Shown one piece after another: positions 48,213-56,423 of a stretch of 64,000 nt of DNA. Source of the stretch: Ignatzschineria larvae DSM 13226 (GTDB taxonomy: Bacteria > Pseudomonadota > Gammaproteobacteria > Cardiobacteriales > Wohlfahrtiimonadaceae). Position 1 is the first letter of the stretch. Each line of letters begins with the position of its first letter. Position numbers and translations under genes: made by a program. The DNA lies in assembly GCF_038500265.1 (NCBI RefSeq), contig NZ_CP150637.1:315001-379000 (forward strand), in the 5' to 3' direction. The notes under the pieces are model-generated. The model was given only the letters and a program-made list of their open reading frames with translations. It was not told the origin of the DNA and did no database searches.

Positions 48213-49881
48213 TTTTGTGGAATTAAATGGACGTGAACGGGCGATTGCGTTACTCGACCAAGGGAGTTCACAGGAATTTTTGGGGCCTTTTGAAGAGTTG
48301 ATGAGTCCTTATCTGATGCCGCAAGGGATTGTGCCACAAAGTGACGATGGGGTCATTTTGATGCGTGGCCAGCTTGATGGTCAAGAAGCCATTGTAATCT
48401 CGATCGAGGGGGATTTCCAAGGTGGTGGAATTGGCGAAGTCAGTGGTGCAAAAATTGTCGCGGCGCTTGGTAAAGCCTTAGAAGAAAATGAGGCAGGGAA
48501 TCGAGTCTATCCTATTATTATCTTTGATACAGGGGGTGTGCGCTTACAAGAAGCGAATTATGGGTTGCTTTCAATCTCTGAAATTCAAAATATGATTATT
48601 GCGCTACGAGGGCACGTTCCAGTGATTGGCCTTGTGCCAGGATTAGTAGGGTCATTTGGAGGAATGTCGATCACTTCAGCAGTCACTTCTTATCTTATTG
48701 CTACAAATCGGGCTCGCGTTGGTCTCAATGGCCCGCAGGTTATTGAACAAGAAGCGGGTGTGCGAGAGTTCGATTCAAGCGATCAAGCCTTAATCTGGGA
48801 TACGATCGGCGTTAATCAGAAAGCGAAGACCGGTTTAGTGGATGAAGTGGTGGAAGATGATATTGCCACTATTCGTCAAACTATTGAAAAAGTAATCACT
48901 AATCCTCCTAAAAACTTCCGTTCTCGGCAGTTAGATCGTTTCTTAGGTTTATTAGAGGTGATTGATTTCGAGGCGCCTTTAACCCCTGATCAATATGCAG
49001 ATCTCTTTGCAAAGACAACGGCTGATAAAGTATTTGATTATCCGCTTGCCACAGCAGGAGAGAAAGATCAAAGCGCCGGACGGGGTTATAGTTGGTTTTC
49101 TCGTTTAACCGGTATTCCGCATCCCACAAGCTCTGTACCCTCGGTATTAGCTGCGGATGTGGAGCAAAATGGGCAAAAACGTCGCTATCTTGCAGTCGTG
49201 CCTAATAAAACGAATCGTTTTCATCGTGTGCGCAATGGTGAGGTAGGATTACAAGAGGGCTTTGTACTGGCCAAATATATTTGGCAAGCGATTGAGGAAG
49301 ATAAGGATAAAGCAGAAAAACGGCCTATTATGCTCGTCATCGATGTCCCAAGCCAAGCGTATGGTTATAAAGAGGAGTTGATCGGTATTCATCTCGCTTT
49401 AGCGGCCAGTGCTGATGCGTATGCAACAGCTCGTCAGATGGGACATCCTGTGATTGGTCTTATCGTGGGGAATGCGATTTCAGGGGCGTTCTTAGCTCAC
49501 GGTTTACAGTCAAATCGTTTGATTGCTTTAGATGATAAAGCGATTAACGTTCAAGCGATGTCGAAAGAATCTGCCGCACGCGTTACTTTGAGAACAGTGG
49601 AAGAGATTGATGCGGCTTCAGCAAAAGTCCCGGCTATTGCTTACGATATTCGTAGCTTCCAAAAACTCGGCGCACTCTATGATCTATTAACGGTGGATAA
49701 TGCTGATGAACCCACAGAGGCGGATGTCGCGAAATTGTTAGCAAAAGCCCAAGAGGCCATTGATAGCTTAGGGGATGATGCGACAGATTTAACATTCCGC
49801 TATACCAATCCGCAAGCTGTAAGCTTTGGTCGGGTAGAAACCAATAAAGTACGCAATCGTTTGGATGAAGTATGGCAATAG
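48202..49881 (+). CDS. mdcDE: Fused malonate decarboxylase beta-gamma subunit
   Basis: 559 aa. Residues about 1-285 match MdcD (beta), a carboxyltransferase-fold subunit with GGIGEVSGAKI and GSFGGMSITSA oxyanion stretches. Residues about 295-559 match MdcE (gamma), with SAGRGYSWF, VIDVPSQAYG and GNAISGAFLAHG. In Klebsiella, Pseudomonas and Acinetobacter these are two genes. No stop or ribosome-binding site divides them here, so the decarboxylase heterodimer is made as one chain. It decarboxylates malonyl-S-ACP to acetyl-S-ACP. Confidence 0.92.
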   Translation: MRNSFVELNGRERAIALLDQGSSQEFLGPFEELMSPYLMPQGIVPQSDDGVILMRGQLDGQEAIVISIEGDFQGGGIGEVSGAKIVAALGKALEENEAGNRVYPIIIFDTGGVRLQEANYGLLSISEIQNMIIALRGHVPVIGLVPGLVGSFGGMSITSAVTSYLIATNRARVGLNGPQVIEQEAGVREFDSSDQALIWDTIGVNQKAKTGLVDEVVEDDIATIRQTIEKVITNPPKNFRSRQLDRFLGLLEVIDFEAPLTPDQYADLFAKTTADKVFDYPLATAGEKDQSAGRGYSWFSRLTGIPHPTSSVPSVLAADVEQNGQKRRYLAVVPNKTNRFHRVRNGEVGLQEGFVLAKYIWQAIEEDKDKAEKRPIMLVIDVPSQAYGYKEELIGIHLALAASADAYATARQMGHPVIGLIVGNAISGAFLAHGLQSNRLIALDDKAINVQAMSKESAARVTLRTVEEIDAASAKVPAIAYDIRSFQKLGALYDLLTVDNADEPTEADVAKLLAKAQEAIDSLGDDATDLTFRYTNPQAVSFGRVETNKVRNRLDEVWQ

Positions 49882-50489
49882 TCTATCCGCACGATATTGT
49901 AAAGGTAAAGGAAGGCGTATCATTGGATACGCTTTTCTTGCCACAATGGGCTTTAGAGCGTTGGCAGCAATCGCCTTATCACGTCATTCGTCGAGCTATA
50001 GTCCGTGATAACGAGATACCGATAGGCATTCGTGGCACTTCTCGAGGAGAGCGATTTGGCTGCTATATTCCTATTGATTGGATTGAAGAGATTATCCGGC
50101 CTCAAGATCTAGTGGTCAATAAGACTTGGCATCATTGGGCAAGAGCTGATCAGTTCTCTGAGATGTTCACGACAATTGAAGCAATGGCCGATATTTTGAC
50201 AGATATTGAGTGGGGCATTGGCGGAAGTCTAGGTTATGAGTTAACGACAGGGCAGGCGGCGATTACCGACAATAGTGATCTTGATATTATTCTCTATCCT
50301 TCACAAAAATTTTCCCGGGAATGCGCGAATAAGTGGTTAATTATGAGTAATCATTGTGCAAAAAAAGTGGACTTTCAGGTAGAAATAGAGAAAGGTGCTT
50401 TTCATTTGGTGGAATATGCGCGGGGAAATAAAGAAATTTTATTAAAGAAAATAGATGGTTACTCTCTTGTTAGAGATGTTTGGAAGTAA
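49872..50489 (+). CDS. mdcG: Malonate decarboxylase holo-ACP synthase
   Basis: 205 aa, MdcG/CitX-like nucleotidyltransferase that transfers the phosphoribosyl-dephospho-CoA arm to Ser25 of MdcC. The nucleotidyltransferase motif is GGSLGYEL near 117-124 followed by NSDLDIIL near 134-141. Overlaps mdcDE by 10 bp. With it the set of enzymes needed for a working malonate decarboxylase is complete. Confidence 0.93.
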   Translation: MAIVYPHDIVKVKEGVSLDTLFLPQWALERWQQSPYHVIRRAIVRDNEIPIGIRGTSRGERFGCYIPIDWIEEIIRPQDLVVNKTWHHWARADQFSEMFTTIEAMADILTDIEWGIGGSLGYELTTGQAAITDNSDLDIILYPSQKFSRECANKWLIMSNHCAKKVDFQVEIEKGAFHLVEYARGNKEILLKKIDGYSLVRDVWK

Positions 50490-50497
50490 TCGCGGTG

Positions 50498-50546
50498 AAT
50501 ATTGCAATAGTAGAAAGAAGTGTGCAATATTTGTTATACTTCTTTC
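50498..50546 (+). promoter_or_regulatory. Interleaved inverted repeats and promoter before the GntR gene
   Basis: First repeat: AATATTGCA (50498-50506) with TGCAATATT (50523-50531). Second: GAAAGAAGT (50513-50521) with ACTTCTTTC (50538-50546). The arms interleave, so in RNA they would form either a pseudoknot or mutually exclusive hairpins. TATACT at 50535-50540 with TG one base before (TGTTATACT) is an extended -10. The TATTGCAATA core (50500-50509) is self-palindromic and is a plausible operator for the GntR protein. Confidence 0.5.
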
Positions 50547-50570
50547 AATTTTCAATAACTATGGATTGTT

Positions 50571-51233
50571 ATGACAGAAAAACGGGCAAAAACGTTACCC
50601 AATTCGATTAAGGCAACAATCATTGAAGATATTATGACCGGCGAAATTCAGCCAAGGGATAAGATCTTAGAGGAGAAGTATGCAAAGAAAATGGGTGCAA
50701 GCCGCGCCTCAGTGCGAGAGGCAATTTTTATGTTAGTCAGCGAAGGGATCGCGACGAAGATTGAGAATAAAGGGACTTTTCTTAATAGTTTTACTTATGA
50801 AGAGCATATTGATCTCTATCATCTGCGCTTTTTCTTAGAGCAACAAGCGATTCAGAAATACCCAAGAATCAAAGATTTTTCAGAATTGATCGCCGAATTA
50901 ACATCACTCTCTACGAAGATGAAGGATGCGATGCGTAATGTCGCTGAATTGAGCCTTTATAATTATCAATTTCATTATGCCCTGGTAGAGCATTCAGGGA
51001 GCCGAGTATTAATTGAGCGCTACCCCTCTTTTTATGTGAGTTTAGCCTTTATTCAAAATGAGCTATATCATCATCACCGTTCAGAGATCGAAAAACCTGT
51101 AAATGAACATGATGAATTGATTGAAGCATTAAAAGCCCGAGATTTTGATAAGTTAACCGAGGTTTTATTGATGCATCAGAAAGATGTCTTAGCGCTACTA
51201 CAGCGGACAGTGATGCAGAGGTTAGGGGCATAA
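50571..51233 (+). CDS. GntR/FCD-family regulator of the malonate operon
   Basis: 220 aa. N-terminal winged helix with ASRASVREAIFMLVSEG (about 43-59), then an FCD all-alpha ligand domain (about 85-215) with HYALVEHSGSR and a metal-binding-type His (NEHDELIEAL). It lies 81 bp after mdcG. Malonate clusters of Acinetobacter carry a GntR repressor, MdcY; this is probably the counterpart, relieved by malonate or malonyl-CoA, but binding is not shown. Confidence 0.88.
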   Translation: MTEKRAKTLPNSIKATIIEDIMTGEIQPRDKILEEKYAKKMGASRASVREAIFMLVSEGIATKIENKGTFLNSFTYEEHIDLYHLRFFLEQQAIQKYPRIKDFSELIAELTSLSTKMKDAMRNVAELSLYNYQFHYALVEHSGSRVLIERYPSFYVSLAFIQNELYHHHRSEIEKPVNEHDELIEALKARDFDKLTEVLLMHQKDVLALLQRTVMQRLGA

Positions 51234-51258
51234 AGGCATCGATCTTTCATATTGAACA

Positions 51259-51397
51259 TATAGTGATTTTGGTTTAAGAAAATTAACCTTCATTGCAGGA
51301 TAAAAATTCATATAAACCTTGCAAATATTTTCAATCAATAATTTACAGCTGATGCGCTGGCATTTAAATAAGCTTATTTTTAACCGATCTTACTATA
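51259..51397. mobile_element. MITE-like element, copy 2 (139 bp)
   Basis: Left end TATAGTGATTTTGGTT (51259-51274); right end AACCGATCTTACTATA (51382-51397). The right-hand 50 bp differ from copy 1 (26474-26604) at only three positions and the left 24 bp at about three; the middle is diverged. Ends finish in TA. It lies just past the regulator gene. Confidence 0.7.
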
Positions 51398-51422
51398 AAA
51401 AGAGAATCTAATCTGAACAGGT

Positions 51423-51454
51423 ACCCATTATATCTACTTGCTGATATAACGGGT
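51423..51454 (-). terminator. Possible terminator of glnA
   Basis: ACCCATTATATC and GATATAACGGGT form a 12-bp stem with one mismatch/G-U and an 8-nt loop, 62 bp past the glnA stop. No immediate U-run, so it may instead be a 3'-end stabilising hairpin shared with the convergent regulator gene. Confidence 0.45.
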
Positions 51455-51516
51455 CTTACATTAGCTATACATGTGATCGATTATCATTCATGAATAATTG
51501 ATAGCATGAAAGTGTT

Positions 51517-52929
51517 TTAAATTGAATAGTAAAGCTCATATTCCACGGGATGCGGTGTTTCTGCAACTTTATTGACTTCTTTCTGTTTCAATTGAATATA
51601 AGCATCAATAAGATCATTGCTAAAGACATTTCCCGCAAGTAAGAATTCACGGTCTTTATCTAAAGCTTCAAGTGCTTCCTCTAAGCTTTTACATACTTTT
51701 GGAATGGCTTTTAATTGGTCGCTAGAGAGATCATAGAGGTTCTCATCAGAAGCAGGACCTGGATCGATCTGATTTTTAATGCCGTCAATTCCAGCCATTA
51801 ACATTGCAGCAAATGAGAGATAAGGGTTGCCCGTTGCATCAGGAAAACGAATCTCGATGCGACGACCTTTCTCATTGGCGATATAAGGGATACGAATAGA
51901 AGCTGTTCTATTTTTGGCAGAATAGGCTAATAGTATTGGTGCTTCGTAATGTGGCACTAAGCGTTTATAACTATTCGTTGAAGCATTGGTAAAGGCATTA
52001 AGGGCTTTAGCATGTTTGATAATGCCACCAATAAAGTAGAGCGCTGTTTGTGATAGGTTACTATAACCATCACCACAGAACATATTCTCCCCATTTTTAA
52101 ATAGAGAAATATGTACATGCATTCCTGAACCATTTTCCCCAAAATAAGGTTTTGGCAGGAATGTTGCGCTCTTACCATGTAGTTCAGCTGTGCTTTTAAT
52201 GATATATTTGAGTCTTTGTGTTTCATCTGCTTTCTTAAGAAGCGTATTAAAACGAGAGCCAATTTCGCATTGTCCAGCAGACGCAACTTCTCGATGATGA
52301 ATTTCTACTTCAATACCCGTCTCCTCAGCAATAAGTGTAATCTCATTACGTAAATCATGGAGTTTATCAACGGGTTGAAGAGGTGCATAGCCCCCTTGTT
52401 TCTCGGCTAAATGACCTGAAACAGCATTCGCTCCACTTGATTGCCAATAACAGACTGAGGAATTCAATTCATAGCTTACGCGATTGGGGTCTGTACTATA
52501 CTGCACATTATCAAAAATAAAAAATTCATTTTCAGGGCCTAAAAATGCAGTGTCTGCAATCCCTGTTTCTTGTAGGTGATTTTCTGCTCTTTTCGCTAAA
52601 GCTCGAGGGTCACGAGAATAGTAATCCATTGTATCGGGCTCTAATACATCACAAATAAGGACAAGTGTAGGATGTTTGATTAATGGGTCAATAAACGCAC
52701 TCTCAGGGTTTGGGAGAAGAATCATATCTGAAGATTCAGTCTGTTTCCAACCTTTAAAACTAGAACCATCAAAAAATTTTCCTTGAGTAAAGAGTTCTTC
52801 ATTAACCTGTCGTGCGGGGATAGTGAAGTGGTGTTCTTGGCCGACCATGTCAGTAAGACGAAGATCAACAAATAAAATACCTTTTTCTTTAATGAGTTCT
52901 AATACAGAACGTATACTATCAGCCGCCAT
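51517..52929 (-). CDS. glnA: Glutamine synthetase, type I
   Basis: 470 aa from ATG 52929, chosen for AAGGAGAGAG upstream; the frame is open to 52959. Makes glutamine from glutamate, ammonia and ATP as a dodecamer. Substrate and ATP site motifs FDGSSFKGW, NGSGMHVH and KPYFGENGSGM are present. Tyr399 in ENLYDLS is the adenylylation site of GSI-beta enzymes, so control by GlnE is expected. No glnL/glnG follow, and I found no clear sigma-54 promoter upstream. Confidence 0.97.
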   Translation of the reverse strand: MAADSIRSVLELIKEKGILFVDLRLTDMVGQEHHFTIPARQVNEELFTQGKFFDGSSFKGWKQTESSDMILLPNPESAFIDPLIKHPTLVLICDVLEPDTMDYYSRDPRALAKRAENHLQETGIADTAFLGPENEFFIFDNVQYSTDPNRVSYELNSSVCYWQSSGANAVSGHLAEKQGGYAPLQPVDKLHDLRNEITLIAEETGIEVEIHHREVASAGQCEIGSRFNTLLKKADETQRLKYIIKSTAELHGKSATFLPKPYFGENGSGMHVHISLFKNGENMFCGDGYSNLSQTALYFIGGIIKHAKALNAFTNASTNSYKRLVPHYEAPILLAYSAKNRTASIRIPYIANEKGRRIEIRFPDATGNPYLSFAAMLMAGIDGIKNQIDPGPASDENLYDLSSDQLKAIPKVCKSLEEALEALDKDREFLLAGNVFSNDLIDAYIQLKQKEVNKVAETPHPVEYELYYSI

Positions 52930-53181
52930 TGAATCTCTCTCCTTCAAATTTTCGATCACTAAACTAAATATTCTACACTAATTTTATAGAGAAATAACGG
53001 CGAGATAGCTAGAATTTTTTGTAAAAAAAGTTGATGAAATTCCTTGCTTTATGTTTTGCTCGGAGTGACGTAGAATAAAGAACGATTCACTTTAAAAAGT
53101 GTGGATCAAGGATATCTCTTTCTTACCATTATCCTTCAATAATGAACTATCACTAAAAATAGCGAAAGGTGATTCATATTC

Positions 53182-53946
53182 ATGAAAATTACTACCTGGA
53201 ATGTTAATTCCATCAATGTTCGTTTAACTCACCTTCTCTCTTTTCTTGAAACTGAAAAGCCAGATGTTATTGGTTTGCAAGAATTGAAAGCACCGAATGA
53301 TAAATTCCCTCTAATTGAGATCGAAGCTACCGGTTATCACGTAGCGCTTAATGGTCAGCCAACTTATAATGGTGTTGCTTTGATCGCAAGTCAGCCGATC
53401 GATGATGTTGTGCTTGATATACCGGGCTTTGATTCAGATGAGAAGCGAGTAATTGCCGGAACAGTGGCAGGTGTACGTGTTGTGAATGCCTATGTGCCCA
53501 ATGGGCAAAATCCTGATTCTGATAAATACCAATATAAATTGCGTTGGTTAGTGGCTTTTACTGCTTATCTTCAGCAGCTATCTAAAGAATATGCTCAATT
53601 GATCGTTATTGGAGATTTTAATATCGCGCCGGCGGATGATGATGTGCATAATCCTGCTTCATGGAAAGGAAAGATACTCTGTACGGATCAAGAAAGAGCT
53701 GCTTTTCAAAAAATATTAGCATTAGGATTTTTAGATACGCTCCGTATTGAAGCAAAACCGAAAGGCACTTTTACTTGGTGGGATTATCGTCAGGGTGGAT
53801 TTGAGAAAAATAGTGGTATTCGTATTGATCATCTATTATCATCGAAAGTATTAGGCCGGCGATATCAATCATCAATGGTTCATCTTGATTATAGGGCTTT
53901 AGAGCGCCCCTCAGATCATGCGCCGGTTTCTGTTGTATTTAAGTGA
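53182..53946 (+). CDS. xth: Exodeoxyribonuclease III
   Basis: 254-aa endonuclease/exonuclease/phosphatase-fold AP endonuclease. Motifs TWNVNSINVR, LQELK, GDFNIAP and SDHAPV carry the metal-binding and catalytic residues. It cuts at abasic sites in base excision repair, complementing nth and mutY elsewhere in the window. ATG at 53182; a possible small ORF follows 6 bp downstream. Confidence 0.95.
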   Translation: MKITTWNVNSINVRLTHLLSFLETEKPDVIGLQELKAPNDKFPLIEIEATGYHVALNGQPTYNGVALIASQPIDDVVLDIPGFDSDEKRVIAGTVAGVRVVNAYVPNGQNPDSDKYQYKLRWLVAFTAYLQQLSKEYAQLIVIGDFNIAPADDDVHNPASWKGKILCTDQERAAFQKILALGFLDTLRIEAKPKGTFTWWDYRQGGFEKNSGIRIDHLLSSKVLGRRYQSSMVHLDYRALERPSDHAPVSVVFK

Positions 53947-53952
53947 TGATTT

Positions 53953-54078
53953 ATGACAACTATTAACAATGAAGATGTAAAAGGTGATTATCTCAATAGA
54001 GCAGATAAATGGCTAAAATTTATTCAAGGTTTATTCAAGATCTATTCAAAGTTATTTGGCGTTATTCAAATGAGATGA
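53953..54078 (+). CDS. Possible 41-aa basic amphipathic small protein
   Basis: Open frame of 41 codons starting 6 bp after the xth stop. The first half is polar; residues about 18-38 (DKWLKFIQGLFKIYSKLF region) form a likely basic amphipathic helix. A weak AAGTGA site lies before the ATG. The nucleotide sequence TATTCAA repeats at 54021, 54032, 54043 and 54063, in roughly helical phase, so the open frame could also be a by-product of a DNA repeat. Not recognised; could be a gene remnant. Confidence 0.3.
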   Translation: MTTINNEDVKGDYLNRADKWLKFIQGLFKIYSKLFGVIQMR

Positions 54079-54222
54079 ATGAAGCATATAATAAAACGTA
54101 TATATAAAGAGCATATGAAGTGTATGGTAGTTAAGTATATGGGATATAATTGAAACTTGATGAAACTTAAATAATGAGGTCTCTTAAGTTACCTGATACC
54201 AGTATTTCACAAAGGAGAAAGT

Positions 54223-55098
54223 ATGTTTGGTGGTAGTATTGTGGCGATTGTCACACCGATGTTCCCTGATGGTCGAATTGATTACGATACATTTGAAAAG
54301 TTAGTCGAATTTCATATTGAAAATAAAACAGATGCAATTGTTGCTGTGGGTACAACCGGTGAGTCTGCAACAGTGAATTTTGATGAACATCGTGAAGTAG
54401 TTAAACGTGTTGTTCAGTATGTCAATGGGCGTGTACCGGTAATTGCTGGAACAGGTGGCAATTCTACAGAAGAGGCGATTCGTCTAACTCATTGGGCAGC
54501 TGAAGATGGAGCCGATGCATGCTTACTTGTGGCACCTTATTACAATAAACCGCCACAGGAAGGGCTCTATCAACATTTCAAGTTAATTGCTGAAACAGTG
54601 GATATCCCTCAAATTCTCTATAATGTACCAGGAAGAACTTGCTCAGATATCCAAGTCGATACAGTCGCGAGATTAGCAGAGCTTAAAAATATTGTGGCGA
54701 TTAAAGAAGCAAGTACTTTCGAGCGCGTTGAGCAATTGATTCGTCGTGTTGGGGATAAAATAGATGTTTTAACGGGCGAAGATGGAATTGCGGCAAAGTG
54801 TGTATTAGCAGGGGCAAAAGGTGTTATTTCTGTTACCGCAAATATAGCTCCTCTTCAAATGCATGACATGATTGCAGCAGCATTAGCAGGTAATGAGACT
54901 GAAGCATATGCTATAAATGATAAGATTAAAGAGTTACATCATGTACTCTTTTTAGAAACAAACCCCATTCCTGTAAAGTGGGTTTTACAAGAGATGAAAA
55001 AAATTCACGCGGGTATTCGCCTTCCCCTTGTACCGTTAAATAAACAGTATCATTTGACCGTTCGCGAAGCGATGAAAAATGCAGGGATTTATTCATAA
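54223..55098 (+). CDS. dapA: 4-hydroxy-tetrahydrodipicolinate synthase
   Basis: 291-aa TIM-barrel aldolase that condenses pyruvate and aspartate semialdehyde for lysine and peptidoglycan synthesis. Schiff-base Lys161 (VAIKEAS), Tyr133 (YNVPGRT) and Thr44-Thr45 (GTTGES) are all present. AAGGAG precedes ATG 54223. bamC follows as in E. coli dapA-bamC. Confidence 0.98.
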   Translation: MFGGSIVAIVTPMFPDGRIDYDTFEKLVEFHIENKTDAIVAVGTTGESATVNFDEHREVVKRVVQYVNGRVPVIAGTGGNSTEEAIRLTHWAAEDGADACLLVAPYYNKPPQEGLYQHFKLIAETVDIPQILYNVPGRTCSDIQVDTVARLAELKNIVAIKEASTFERVEQLIRRVGDKIDVLTGEDGIAAKCVLAGAKGVISVTANIAPLQMHDMIAAALAGNETEAYAINDKIKELHHVLFLETNPIPVKWVLQEMKKIHAGIRLPLVPLNKQYHLTVREAMKNAGIYS

Positions 55099-55139
55099 AT
55101 TATTGCTATTATAAGAGCTTATATAGGATAAAAAGAGCA

Positions 55140-56270
55140 ATGGGTTTGTTTTTACGCTATAATCCACAAAAAGTATTTTGTGATTACTTAAATCGCTTAT
55201 ACAATAACAAGAATTTTAATTCGTTAAGGGTTAGTCCATGTATACAAAAAAAAATAGCGTTTGTAGTACTGCTATCAGGTTTAGTTATTAGTGGTTGCTC
55301 TACGCAAAAAGTGCAACCGCGCGATAGCTTGCGTTATTTGTCATCATCGCAAGTGAATCCACTTGAGTATCCACCAAGCTTAGTGAAGACAACAAGAACA
55401 GATACTGTAGCGACTACGACACTTAAAGAGTATCGGCAACATCAAAAACAAGTTGCACAAAAAGTATTACCTACAGGGGATAATGCTGGTTTAACCTTCA
55501 TTGAATCTGAAAATGGTCGACGTTGGATTAATACTGGGCATTCACCAGATTATGTTTGGCAACAGATACAGCAACTTGTGCGTCAGCTTGGTTTAGAAAT
55601 CGAGTCCCAGACCCCTGAAGCCGGTATTATCGAAACTAAATGGGCTGAAAACCAAGCGAATGTAGATGATGGCTTTATTCGTGGTTTAATTCGTAAAGTC
55701 GCAGGAAGCTTACTAGGTTCGACCTCTAAAGATAAATTTAAAATTCGTTTAGAGCGCGATGGTGATCGAGTGCTTGTATTTGTAACACATTACGCATTGA
55801 AAGATGAAGCAACGGGTAATGATCAGCAATTCCATAAATGGGTTGAATCGGCAGGTGATCCTGAGCTTGAAGCTGAATTCTTAGCACGACTATCTGCGCG
55901 ATTAGGCGTGGGAGGTGATGGGCTTAGTGCCTTGGGAAAGGAGGGGATCCCCGCTATTGACCGGGAGGGGATGCATATTACTGTCAGTAATAGATCGCAA
56001 CAGGATGTATGGAAACAACTTGGTGAAATCTTAGATGATGGCGCTGAATTTAATATCTTAGAACAATATTCAGGTATCAATACTTATCGAGTTGGTCGAG
56101 TTATCAAAAAACGTCGTTTCTTCTTCTTTACTCGTTATGACCGTGAGGGTGAAGTGTACTACATTCGTGTCAATGAATCGGCTAATGGTACCGCGATAGA
56201 TATTTTACCTGTTTTGACAGTTAATCATTTAGAAGAAATGGTAGATAAAATTTCTACCAAGCTGCAGTAA
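55140..56270 (+). CDS. bamC: Outer-membrane assembly lipoprotein BamC, start disturbed by an A9 run
   Basis: 376 aa in the open frame from ATG 55140. The lipobox LVISGC puts the lipidated Cys at residue 53; BamC helix-grip domains follow (about 130-230 and 270-375). It is part of the BAM complex in the outer membrane. The 36 or so residues before the signal peptide are atypical. A second ATG at 55238, with AAGGG 7 bp upstream, is out of frame only because of nine A residues (55246-55254); eight would give the normal peptide MYTKKIAFVVLLSGLVISGC. Confidence 0.88.
   Translation: MGLFLRYNPQKVFCDYLNRLYNNKNFNSLRVSPCIQKKIAFVVLLSGLVISGCSTQKVQPRDSLRYLSSSQVNPLEYPPSLVKTTRTDTVATTTLKEYRQHQKQVAQKVLPTGDNAGLTFIESENGRRWINTGHSPDYVWQQIQQLVRQLGLEIESQTPEAGIIETKWAENQANVDDGFIRGLIRKVAGSLLGSTSKDKFKIRLERDGDRVLVFVTHYALKDEATGNDQQFHKWVESAGDPELEAEFLARLSARLGVGGDGLSALGKEGIPAIDREGMHITVSNRSQQDVWKQLGEILDDGAEFNILEQYSGINTYRVGRVIKKRRFFFFTRYDREGEVYYIRVNESANGTAIDILPVLTVNHLEEMVDKISTKLQ
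55226..55254 (+). promoter_or_regulatory. Shadow start site of bamC with A9 slippage run
   Basis: AAGGG (55226-55230), 7-bp spacer, ATG (55238-55240), then A9 (55246-55254). Reading from this ATG leaves the bamC frame at the A run and ends after 17 codons. One base fewer, in DNA or by polymerase slippage, restores the lipoprotein. Confidence 0.6.
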
Positions 56271-56342
56271 TGTTGTCTTGGAATCATAGTTATCATCATA
56301 ATATGAGTTTAGAATAGTTAATCCTATATTTTGGTAAAATAA

Positions 56343-56370
56343 AAACGCTCGATTGATTAATCGGGCGTTT
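56343..56370. terminator. Terminator after bamC
   Basis: ACGCTCGATT (56345-56354), loop GATT, AATCGGGCGT (56359-56368), one G-U pair, extended by A-U pairs. A flanking A-run on the left and T residues on the right allow action in both directions. It shares ACGCTCGAT with the hairpin at 1969. Confidence 0.7.
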
Positions 56371-56423
56371 CGTTTATGTACTGTAAGTACAATAAGCTAT
56401 CTCAAAAGGAGCAGAGAGAAGAT

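Noticed and set aside
52930-53181. Sigma-54/NtrC promoter for glnA
   Set aside because: No TGGC-N9-TTGC element on the minus strand; only a weak TAGAAT -10.
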